Positions 14,001 through 26,000 of a stretch of DNA of 64,000 nt are shown here, one piece after another (position 1 is the first letter of the stretch; every line of letters starts with the position of its first letter). Location of the stretch: assembly GCA_949152475.1 (NCBI GenBank), contig OX424568.1, positions 21,117,667 to 21,181,666 on the forward strand. The letters run 5' to 3'. The position numbers and the translations under genes are program-made. A model generated the notes under the pieces. It saw only the letters and a program-made list of their open reading frames with translations, did no database searches and was not told where the DNA came from. The DNA comes from Terebella lapidaria. Taxonomy: Eukaryota > Annelida > Polychaeta > Terebellida > Terebellidae.

Positions 14001-17000
14001 ACCATAGGCTTGTTCTCATCATTGCAATTGACTGTAATTACATGCGACCCAGTGGTTCTATATCTCACGGTGTCAGCATGGGTTTCAGGCTGAAACTTTC
14101 AGCACGGTACTACATCCAGTATGTGCAGTTTTAAAGAAAAAATTGCACTGTAACATGAAAAAGACATAATCTTGCAGTATATATGCGAATATCGTATAAA
14201 CTTCTGTCCAATTCTTGTGTTATATATTATTTGCAGTGAAGTGGTGAATGCATTACCATAGTCGACACTGTGCGTTACCGTAGTCAATGTAGCCATGGAC
14301 TCGGGCGTTACCATAGTCAGCCACGATTTGCAATCGCTGATATCTCGTAGAAAAAGCCTATTTTACTGTAACTCGCCTTATTAATTATGTGTAGCACAAT
14401 CAACTTCATATCACAGACTTCTGAATGCTTCAAAATAGCCTCTCATTCAAGTTGTTAAGCTCGATCAAATTCGAACCACAAATACCGGTCGCCATTTTTG
14501 ATTATGGTAATGCGCGTTACCATAGTCGGTTTCGGCACTGTGATAGACATTCCACAAAACTTTAATGGCTTCCTGAACATGCCATGGGCCGTGTTTTGGA
14601 AAAATATCGGCTACATGTACATTTTGTACCAGGGATTCATATGTCAGGGCCGGCACTATAGGAAACATATATCATGTATATATGGATGTATATTTAGATG
14701 CAAGAGATATATTTCATACATGTGTATAATATATATATTTATGGTGTGGTTCTATTGTTGTGTGGCACTACTCGGAATATTGCACCATTTCAAAAATATG
14801 ATTCCATGTCAGTTCACTAGAACTAATAAATTTGCGACTTGTGTTACCATGGTTACTGTTAGACAGGTAGATCTATAATGATTAGACAGAATGTTTTGCT
14901 CAGGGGGTATTTACATTCAGCTCTATAAAGCATTATGAGGAAAATCGTTCAATATAATGTTATTGATGGGTGTGTCCGATATGATCATATCATATATATC
15001 ACTCCAGGCAGGATATAGGGTTATTGCACAATATGGGGTTTTATGCCCGAGGGCCAAGTCTTTGAGAAGCCCGACGCGAAGCGGAGGGCTTCTTGAAGAC
15101 TTGGCCCGAGGGCATGAAACCCCATATTGTGCAATAACCCGTTTATCATATGCCAGTGGATGTCGGGGACATTTTAGTATGTTTCAAATGACCGAATCAT
15201 ATCCTATTAGAAAGAAATAAGCAAGAAATACAGCTTTTATTCACACATTTTTCCGATTCACAGGCCATTTCAGAGTTCCAAGAGCATCAGCGTAAAACGT
15301 AAATTGGTGGCAAAAACGTCAAACATAACGGAATCGGTCCAGGAGAGCGACCATGTGCTTTTGTTTACCCTTCAAAATAATGACGTTTTCTTGAACTGGG
15401 AGCTGCCCGGGCAAGTGTGGAATTTACAGCCCGCCGGGCAGAAGTTTGTTATTGGAAGAATAGGCACAGCTATTGAAAAACAAAATACATAGAAATGATG
15501 TATTTTCAGGTCTAAGTTTGTTGACAGTAATTTAAATTACTGTATAATAGCATTAACTACGCTATTCGCATCGACTGTCATTCTGGCATATGATAAATAA
15601 AGACATCGCACATATATTGATGTGATCATGTTGTGCCGACCATGTGCACATGCATTGTTGAATGTTTGCATATTGATATATATCCGCATGCCGTGGTTGG
15701 CCGTGGCAGGGAGCTACCCGTAAATCAATCACGTTTGTGCGTCCATTGTCCTTTTGAAAGTCGCTCCGTGGATATTCATGAATAAATAATTCAATAGCGG
15801 ACGATGAATGCGCCTCTGTCTCTCGGTGCTGGGTCATATCCAGGCCACATACAGGTGGAAGAATGACACGGCTGGAAGGCTTAAATGTATAGGTGTAATA
15901 TAAATGCATTTTTTGCCTGTCCGTAGGGGAAGATTGTATTGTTTTGCATGACATATGGGTTTTTCTGCAGGGGTGCCTATATGCTTGACGTAAATGTGTT
16001 TGTGATTTTACTTCAAAAGCTCAATCTGGAAACTGTACGTGTGTACAGTGTACGCATCACATCGCATTGACGATAATTGCAATTACCTGTTGTTATTTAA
16101 ATACTACTGAAAATATACGCAGAAAGTGACAGGTACAGTTTGTATTTGCGGGATGCGGTGGATATTTATATGGTAATGATAATATTGATTTGGAGACGAA
16201 GTACGCTCTACCAGGCATGATATATGAGTTTTCCCCTGCGGCGTTTTCGTCCGTCGCTTGATTACATTCGTTGATGAGAAATTATCGGCAATTTTACAGG
16301 AGTATAGTTCTTCACAATTCCCAAGTTTGTGATATTATAAGCCATGTAGGCACCGTACATGTATATACCATTGAACCTACATACTTGTGGATTTTAACCC
16401 ACACTCTATACTCATAATGTCATGTACCATGATCCACCCCAAAACAAATTTTAAAACCCTCTCGGGACTCTCTACCCCCTACAATCTCCCCCAATCTGCC
16501 TACATGATTGGTCTGAACCCAAATCATACCTCAGTTACATGCTCCAGTGTGATTGAACGATCCCTGGTGAATACTTACGGCTGGAGCACTCGTCCAATAC
16601 ACTTCAAACTCCACTTCAATGACAGCCATGTCTGCCCTCTCCAAAACTTGTCAAATATTTCATGGGAACTCGCAAATTGTCACTGGCACGACTGGAACCA
16701 GCTAATGTTGATTTATCTCCTTTCAATGTGCAGTAACAATGTTAATGTTTCACCGTCTGTGCAATTACATTATATTATATTACAACATTGCATGATGTGA
16801 TATACTATAAATGAAGGGATTATATAACAAAGGGAGCCTTTATGATCTACAGCTTTTCATCAAGAATGACCCTGATTCCGATATTGAAAGGTCTCCCATA
16901 ATCTCATCCATTTCCCCAGATAATTGCATTGTTTTATGCCTGGTGAACATTTCGTCACGTCACCATGGACTTTATAGCCTTTTCTCTTGCCTTGAATGAA

Positions 17001-20000
17001 ACAACGACCAACGAACAATACCATTCTGTAAGGTGGAAAGCAGTCTTGTATTTTATGAGCAATAGCCCAGACGAGAGCAGCTGGGATTCCCCATGTAATG
17101 GGATGGTGTCCCCCCCCCCCCCCCTCCAGTCTTTACCGTGTTCGGACGGTTGGAGATCCGTCCGTGGACATCTCACTGAGTCCATCGCCGGTGACACACG
17201 TGATTCAGCACGAGAGTCTAACAGGGTTCTCAGAGGGAAGTGGACACTGGACGGGTTAAGGATGATGGTAAATGGACGGGTTGACATGGGTTAATGGGTT
17301 AGACAATGTTACAGTGAGTGAATGTTGTGAGGCAAGGCAATGTTGGTTGGGACTGTGGGTATTTTATCGTGTGGTAGCCCCCCAGGCAAACACATTACCA
17401 AATTTGGCACTTGTCTTCATGACGTATTGGATGATTTGGCCTTGTTTTCACATCTCCACCATTTAGCGGCACCACTTTCCGTGAAATTGTTAGTTGTTCA
17501 GTCTCCAGTAGTTTGCACTGGACAATACCTATTATTCCCCACTCCAAAATAAATAGAGAGGAAAAAAACACGAGAAAGACCATCACAAAATGACGATTTG
17601 ATATGATTGCTGAGTAGGGAAAAATTGAGACCCATTTAGGACGCAAGGAACCATACATTGCATTATACTTGAACCCCCCTCCCTACAACCCCCCCCCCCC
17701 CCACCCTTCTGCAAAATAACTCGCTTGGCCAAGGCCCTTAAACGGCCCACAAATTAATAGGTCAATACCTAATGTGTGCTCTGGATATTGGATATAATAA
17801 GTAGCTATTGGAGAGGGCTTGGATCTTTTGTCGACTGGAGCGTGTAAGTCTCAAGATCTCTGTCCGCGGATTGACTTCCGCTTGTAAACGATCGCTGCGA
17901 CGGTATTGATTATCGATGGAACAATCAATGATCTGTATTTGATCTCTCTCGATTCCCGCTGGGGAACTAGGTTATAAATGATCGAAGATCTTATGATGTT
18001 TTGGAGCTCAAAGCGAACGAAGGAAATTACATGGCAAATTAATATAATATAATATAATTAAGGCATTTCAGCAGAAATGCCTTTATGGTTTTGTCAAAAT
18101 TTTTTTTTTTTTTTTTTTTTCACTTTTTGGTTTCCGCACGATAACTTCAGTTTGCCTCGATGTATCTTCGCCAAATTTTCACTGCTGGTCAGAAATGTTG
18201 TGTGGAAGAAGCCTATTGTTTTTGAGCCGGCGCCGGGGTCCGTGAGGTCCGTGAGGATGAAATCAATGTTTCTGGTTTCCGCACGATAACTCAAAAAGTG
18301 TTATGGCAATGACTGTGGAACTTTGCATGGAGGTTCATATATCACCAGGGAAGAAGCCTATTGATTTTGAGGCCGATTCGTCAAACGACCTTTGACCTAG
18401 GGCTCGAAATAATTTTAGCTGAGTCATCCTTGAGGCTCTCATGCATATCTCGGAAACGGTGCGTCGTAGAGCGAAACAGACGTTATTTTCAGACTCGTCA
18501 TCCTAGACAAACATGTCTAAGAGGTATTATGGATGACCTTTGACCTTGACCTTAAATTTTTTCGCGAGTCGGCATTTTTCGTTTATGTCGATATCTCGGA
18601 AACGGTGCGTCGTAGAGCGAAACGGACATTATTTTCGGACTCGTCGCCCTAGACAAACATGTCTTAGGGGTATTATGGATGACCTTTGACCTTGACCTTA
18701 ATTTTTTTTGCTGAGTCGGCATTTTTCGTATTTGTCGATATCTCGGAAACGGTGCGTCGTAGAGCGAAACGGACGTTATTTTCGGACTCGTCGCCCTAGA
18801 CAAACATGTCTTAAGGGTATTATGGATGACCTTTGACCTTGACCTTAAATTTTTTCGCTGAGTCGGCATTTTTCGTTTTCGTCGATATCTCGGAAACGGT
18901 GCGTCATAGAGCGAAACGGACGTTATTTTCGGACTCGTCGCCCTAGACAAACATGTCTTAAGGGTATTATGGATGACCTTTGACCTTGACCTTAAATTTT
19001 TTCCCTGAGTCGGCATTTTTCGTTTTCGTCGATATCTCGGAAATGGTACGTCGTACAGCGAAACGGATGTTATTTTTGGACTCGTCGCCCCAGACAAACA
19101 TGTATATAGGGTATTATGGATGACCTTTGACCTTCAATTTTTTTCGCTGAGTCGGCATTTTTCGTTTTCGTCGATATCTCGGAAACGGTGCGTCGTAGAG
19201 CGAAACGGACGTTATTTTCAGACTCGTCGCCCTAGACAAACATGTCTTAGGGGTATTATGGATGACCTTTGACCTTGACCTTAAATTTTTTCGCTGAGTC
19301 GGCATTTTTCGTTTTCGTCGATATCTCGAAAACGGTGCGTCGTAGAGCGAAACGGACGTTATTTTCGGACTCGACGCCCTAGACAAACATGTCTTAGGGG
19401 TATTATGGATGACCTTTGACCTTGACTTTAAATTTTTTCGCTGAGTCGGCATTTTTCGTTTTCGTCGATATCTCGGAAATGGTGCGTCGTAGAGCGAAAT
19501 TGGGAACTTATCATGTCAGCATTTTTTTTTTTTCATGCTTCACCCTGAAATGCCTCCAAGGCCTTTAGGCCTTGACGTCTAGTTAGATTACTTTTTATAC
19601 CACAATGTATTTGATAGCAGGTGTGAATTTAATAGCACTGTCCAGAATTATGGGGATCATTTCCGGGGACAAATCGTTCCCTGGAAAAGCTCGGATGTTG
19701 AAATTGGCAACGACAAGCCGCAAGAAAACCTTACTTTATGTGTTCCTTATCAAAGGTGAAGTAGCCGCACTTTATGCCTCAGGGAAAAATGGGTGGTTCT
19801 AAGAGTTAGTTTACGCACTCACAGACGGGAACAGTGCGGTGGTTTTTGCATTACATCGCAGGCTATTGGGTTTATTGCCGTTTGTACGGTTGCATGGCTC
19901 GCTACAGGTACTAGGGAAGGAGTTTATTGCAGGATTTTTTCCCAGATTTTTTTCCGGGGTCTCCCTTGCATTGTTATATGTATAAGTTTTCCCCTGTCCT

Positions 20001-23000
20001 GTTGTAATGAGTGCTATTGGGTTGAAATTTTTTGTTGCACTGTTTTGTTCGAATTGTGGGTGGGGATTGCATGTATTCTGCGAGCACTATCTGAGTTTGG
20101 GGGCAGGGGGGATACTTCGTACAATACATTGGCTGAGATATGTGGCCAGCTGGGTGTCGTAGATTTCCTACTGGCTAGTGTTGGTGGAAAGACCGGCTGC
20201 CTCGATCATTGCCATAGACATTCCACAAAACTTTAATGGCTTCCTGAACATGCCGCGGGCCGTGTTTAGGAAAAAGTCGGCTACATGTACCAGAGCAGAG
20301 ATACATACATGTGTCTTGGCCGGCACTATAAGAAACATATATCATGTATATAGATGTATATTTAGAGTGTGCTTCTATTGTTGTGTGCATAACTTTTAAT
20401 TAAATATTGCATAACTTCAAAGTACACATGAACATGCATTTGTTATGTTTGTGGATGTAGCTTGCTAAATTAGTGAAAACTTCTAACTTTATGTACCGGT
20501 ACATGAATATTCATTGCTTTGACATTGAGAATAATATTCGATGAAATCATGCATACAAATCACAAAATTTTTCTGTTTATTGGTGTTTTGTGCCATATTT
20601 TGACAAATCTTAGGCATCAAAACTTAACCATGGAAATGTACAGTATTGACTATTGCAAAGTTACAACTCCAATTGGCTTCAGCACTTAATCATATTAATC
20701 ATCAATAAGTCTCGGATTATAATAAAAATAAATTTGCATATACACGCAAGTACATACATTTACGGTGGCTCATATTCACCAGATGGAGGAATGCACTTTT
20801 TTCTTTACAGCGTTATAACGCTGTAATACAGCATAACGCTCTAATTTACTGCATAATAACGCTCTAATTTACAGCGTAATAACGCTGTAATTTACAGCGT
20901 AATTACGTTCTAATACAGCGTTATAACGCTCTAATACAGCGTATTAACGCTGTAAATTAGAGCGTAATTACGCTGTAAATTAGAGCATTATTACGCTCTA
21001 TTACAGCGTTATAACACTCTAATTTATAGCGTAATTACGCTTTAATTTACAGCGTTATAAAGCTCTAATTACAGCGTTATTACGCTGTATCAGAGCGTTA
21101 TTACGCTGTATTAGAGCGTTATTACGCTGTAATTTAGGCGTTATTACGCTGTATTAGAGCGTTATAACGCTGTAATTTATAGCGTAATTACGCTCTAATT
21201 TACAGCGTTATAACGCTTAAATTACAGCGTAATAATGCTCTAATTTACACTGCCAGAGACATCATCGGACCTGCTGGTTCCTCAGCTCAAGCGTATATAG
21301 GGAAATCTAAAAATTACTCTGATCTAGATATGTTTATTACAAATCACGACAATGGGAATATGATAGGAAGATGAACGGTTTAATTTAGAGCATAATAACG
21401 CTCTAAATTAGAGCGTTATAACGCTGTGAATTAGAGCGTTAAAACGCTCTAAAAAAATTTGCGTTCCTCTATGTGGCGAATATGAGCTTCCGTATACATT
21501 AGTCTAACACTAATGAAGTCAATTTGACAATGTTCTGTCACGAATAATTAACGCAGAAGCATAAACCATAAACACCTGTTCAATTCGCTCAACTTGGTAA
21601 CTCATGCACATTAGCAGCTAGAATAAGACCACCAGTCATCATTACGTTCATCGTCATCATCATACAATTCTATTAAGGTGTGTTGAAAGTCTGATTCAGA
21701 ATACTCGTGCAGTTACAAGACAGTAATGATGTCATAAAAGTACCGCAATTGCCAGTCTAGACGCAAAGCAAAATTCCCAGTGCATAGTTTTGAGCATTCG
21801 TTCGTTCATTCATTCGTCTTGCGAGAAACTGTAAAAACAACTATAAACACTCTACTACAAGATAGAAAACATCTATTGTCAGATTTTGAACATCTATGAG
21901 GAATGGCGAGACATAATTCTGAATTCCACATGGTGTTAAACATGACAGTTAAAAGTGTTGAAATTCATGGTAACATCGAGGTGAAACATACATGTACAGG
22001 TATTGAACAAATTGCAGTCATGAAAATTCCAGTCTTGAGCAGTAAGTATTCAGTGAAACACACATATATAAATGGTTGCCATGGCGACCAGTTCACTGTT
22101 TCCATGGCAACTGAGGTAGCCTAGGATTATACACCACAGGAAAAATTGATATCATCACACATTGTTATACGTGTGACTTAAACCTACCACCATATTCAAA
22201 TGTACATTTAATCAATTTACAGTATATTCGCATGATGGGAATGTGAAATGAAATATCCATCTTGCAACCTGTGCAATATCACACGCAAAAATTTTGGTAC
22301 ATCCGAAGGAATATATGACTGTATTTCTGAAATTTACAGAATATCGTCAGTCAAATAGCCGGAATAGAATTTGTTCTTATGAAATGACCAGCGTGACTGA
22401 TTGGCTCAAGTCGATGAATTAGTATCGTCCAATATCAGATGGCTTCGTCAGTCAGTATGGCATGCAGGGAACGATGCGGATGTTTCTTGAGCAGGGTTTT
22501 AAGTCGTTCCTTGCGATGCGGGTTGTGTATGGGGCAGTCAGGATGGACCTCCGTGACTATATCCCGGCTGGCTCGTTCAAGGTACTGGAGTAAACTCTGC
22601 GAATTGCCACCACCCCCGCCATTTTCCGAGGTCAGCGTAGGGGCGCGGTTAAGTGTTTTCTTGTAGCAAGGTCGCTGTGGATCCAGTGACAGAGTTGGAG
22701 GTTGCCGATTGGAGTCTGCGTCCTGCGTGGGGGTCACCGTTGACGATGGCGATGTGGATGACAGGTCAGAGGTCGGACCCCATGACACGGAGAGTCTACG
22801 ACTGGACTGGCGGGAGTATTCCGGGGGCCGATCTCCACCGTGATTGGTTGCCGCCCGGTTGTTACTTTGGTTGTCCATGACGACGGCACAAGGACCACTC
22901 CGGTTATCCATCTTAATCGCGTCTGGAACGACATCGAGTTGGATCTCGTGCGAGTAGAAGATAGGATGGTTGTGGACGGCCAACGAGTCCGTCTCATTTG

Positions 23001-26000
23001 TGTCTTCTCCGGCGGCAGCCTTCGCGGCCTCCCAGATCCGTCGACATTTCCTCCGCCACCGTCTTCGTCGGTACTGGACGATCTTCTGCTTGCCTTTTTC
23101 AAAGATCAGGCAGAGGATCAACGCAGCCACCATTCCTCCGAGGGCGGCAGCCGTCCACCAGCCAAGCATTGGGTCATACGCAAGACGCATTGACTGGAAT
23201 TCAATCCTCGATATGTTTTGGGGTGATGCAGTGGATGTTCGATGCATGCAATTGAGCCCAATGACTGTCAAGTTTTGGCAATCGTCGGGCACAGGATCCA
23301 GAGGATTACATTTAGACATTAGTGGACAATTCCGCTTCAAATTGGCTAGAGTCAAGGCACATATGGGTTCTGCGGTGTTGCAAGTTGGTAGTGACCAGCC
23401 ACTTGTGACTGTCCTGTTCACGTCATTGAGCCAGCGTACAAAACCCAAAACCCGACAGTCGCAGCTTATAGGATTGTTAGATAAGTCAACTTTATCCACG
23501 TGTGTTAAGGCATCTAGATGGTCTTCTCTAAGTTGTTCGATCTGATTGGCTGCCAGGTTGACATAGTTTAGACCTAAGCTGGACCACAATGGAGTGAGAA
23601 CGCCAAGATCCATACTATTGAGGTCAATGCCGGCCAAACCAAGATCTTCTAATTGGGACAGATCGGCAAAGTCCTCCATCTTTAGGCGAAGTCCATGGTT
23701 GTAACTGAGGTCAAGTGTCTTGAGCGTGTTTGGAAGTGACGGCAGGTCAATGAGGTTATTGTGACTGAGGTCCAAGTGATGTAAGTCCAAGTCAATGAGA
23801 GCTTTGTCTTCGACCTCACGGATTCCATTGTGTGAAAGATCGAGGACTCTTAGGGACTCCATCCCCAGGAGCGAATCTCCCAGAACCTTACTCATAGAGT
23901 TCCTTGACAGGTTCAACACTTGAATGTCTAATTTAAAATCCTGAAGTCTTGGTATCATCGTGATGTTCGTACAAGTCAATGATGTCCCGTTCTCGCCATC
24001 AACTTTTGATGGGGAACATACACAGTTCGGCACGGGGCAGTGTAGGGACCTCACAGTGAGGCGACCAAAGGTATCCAGCGGGTGAGCTGCACTGACCGAG
24101 ATAACTTGTGCTATTGATGACAGGCAGAGCAGGTAGATTATGATTGAAAGCGAGTTGGAGACGGTAGCCAAGCTGGTGGACTTCGAGGTTGACCTCTTCT
24201 GTCGAGACTGGTCCCAAACGTCGTAACAGAGACAGACATCATACACTCTCGTTGGCAGGTGTGTCCAATTTTTTGGCAGTTCTTTGTACTCATCGTTGCA
24301 TTCATTCGAATACCCAAACATATTTGTCTCACTTGTGACGACCATTTCCTCCGGATACTAGTATAGTGACAATCTATCCTACACTTGTGAAGTAAAACTT
24401 CAATTTGTATTCCTTTCACGTTCCCAGCGTGAAATCAAATTATACATGTCCCGACAGTGTAATCCACCGCACTTTGATCAACACACTGACAATAATCCAC
24501 TCTTTCAGCAAGATACAGGGCAGCTGCGAGGCTCCTCAAAGTTTACCCAATGAGAGTTATCCATCAAAATGACAATAATCCAAGCCAAAGGTTCCAGCTT
24601 ACAAATCCAAGTTATCCATCTGCGCATTTTACCGCCTGCCTTGCCAGCCAGTCACGAGGAACACGCAAGCTTTTGTAGGAGCACATGTCAGTGCCCCAGT
24701 TAATTTGTTCTTACAAGTCCTTAGGGCGGAGGTATTGATCCCGCGGGCTCAAGTTTCTTATATCCACTGTCCCGCTACGATTGGCGACGACGACAGCGGT
24801 GGTGATATTGGAAATTCACGACGACGATGGGTTGGGTCGGTTGCGCGCAGCCTGTACCATGTTACAAATCATTGTGGGGCAATGTGTGACTTACCCTGCC
24901 CGCCTGGCAAGCTAGCGAGTGAGAGGGGGTATACATCTGCCCATGCAGCTTTCTACCCTATATCTGATAGCCGATAGGGGGAAAAGCGACCGTCGTCGAG
25001 CTAAACAGGAAAGCCCCTGCTTGCACTTGCAGGGTTGTGTAAACAAGGCCGGACATACATCAATTTTTGTTTGTCGCCCTGCCGTCCCCCACGTCATTTA
25101 CCACCGCCACTGTCATGTCATCATCGTCCGCCAACGGTTCCTAATGTAAGCTTGTAATCAATGGCTGCCCCTCTCCATCACCGGCTAGTATTAGGGGCGT
25201 TAAGGTGTGGACAGTTGCGATTTATTCGTCCGGACCCGCTTCTACATGGACGACGACTTATGGGTACGTGACTCCATCAGTCGAGATGTAGATGCCAGCG
25301 CTGGCGACAACTGCTCCTGTCCCAATCGGAGACATGTCCATGAATATTCGCTTCTCTCAGTAGGATGGTATGGTCATCATAACAGCTGAAAGAAAAAATT
25401 AATCTTTATGAAAATATCACATCACCTTAAAATTGGCTGGCTAAAAAATTGTATGTATAATGTATGATCAAGGTGTTCTGAATATTCGTGACATTTCAAG
25501 ATGCAAATTTTGTGTGTATATATGCGTACATTCAAATGGCGTTTGTCTGGTATTGATGGTATGAAATACCAGATTCGTTTTATTTCTGGAACTGACGTAA
25601 TAATTGCCAATAGAATTCAGTCCAATCTTAGGGGTGTAAAAAATGCAAAACTGGTTAATGGATCTGAAAGAACCTTGTTTTGTAAACTGGGTATCTCGCC
25701 GATATTATACGCTGAAAAAAAATCCTTTCTGTTGTTTAATATCACCATAAACCATGTAAACCGGCGAAAAAGCTGTTTACTTTTGATTACTAAGTGAGTA
25801 GGAATCGGCGATCAGTTCTGCGGAAAAAGGCAAGAGAGGAAACTTCCAAGGCTCCCAAAAGCTTTTGATAATTAACATGCAAGGATTTTATCAATGAACC
25901 GCTGTAGTTCAGTACAATAAACATGAAATTGAACAAAATGACGTAACTGCACCATGCAAAGGCAATGTGTGATTTTACTGTACCGAGTAATCCCAGTTGT

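Larger units (their letters stand above)
6225..14890. repeat. Segmental duplication, copy 1 (interrupted by transposons)
   Basis: Blocks 6225-6660, ~7265-7620, ~7940-8870, 9230-9572, 10102-10712 and 14543-14780 recur in the same order and strand in copy 2 at ~14900-15012 plus 15600-15950, ~16020-16390, ~16440-17340, 17720-18045, 19585-20213 and 20214-20390. Copy 1 holds two extra pieces that copy 2 lacks: ~530 bp at 9573-10101 and the 3.8 kb CACAGTG element at 10718-14542. It also has more sequence at ~6720-7260. Neither copy encodes a protein I recognise. Confidence 0.85.
14900..20395. repeat. Segmental duplication, copy 2
   Basis: This is a tandem, same-strand copy of the 6.2-14.9 kb block (correspondences are given at copy 1). 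Compared with copy 1 it carries two private insertions: a ~580-bp foldback-bearing insert at 15016-15596 and the Helentron-like A element at 18059-19582. It retains empty sites for copy 1's insertions, which makes the pair a natural record of the order of events. Confidence 0.85.

Noticed and set aside
10718..14542. Reading the CACAGTG element as a hAT transposon starting CAGTG
   Set aside because: hAT elements make 8-bp duplications. The empty site allows only the 5-bp ATAGA with CACAGTG as the exact end.
18552..19452. Minus-strand open frames of 181 and 112 codons with a repeated 49-residue unit, and their counterparts at 47948-48878
   Set aside because: The unit length (147 bp) is a multiple of three, so any stop-free unit stays open by repetition. 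Both element copies show frame-breaking deletions between units, and there is no start or signal context.
18059..19582. Reading family A as a canonical Helitron
   Set aside because: The 3' end CTAG and hairpin fit, but the 5' end is not TC and insertion is between T and T rather than A and T, so a Helentron-type assignment is better.
20806..21453. CRISPR-like array of short palindromic repeats
   Set aside because: The repeats are irregular in length, have no unique spacers, sit in a eukaryotic intron and are enclosed by inverted termini.
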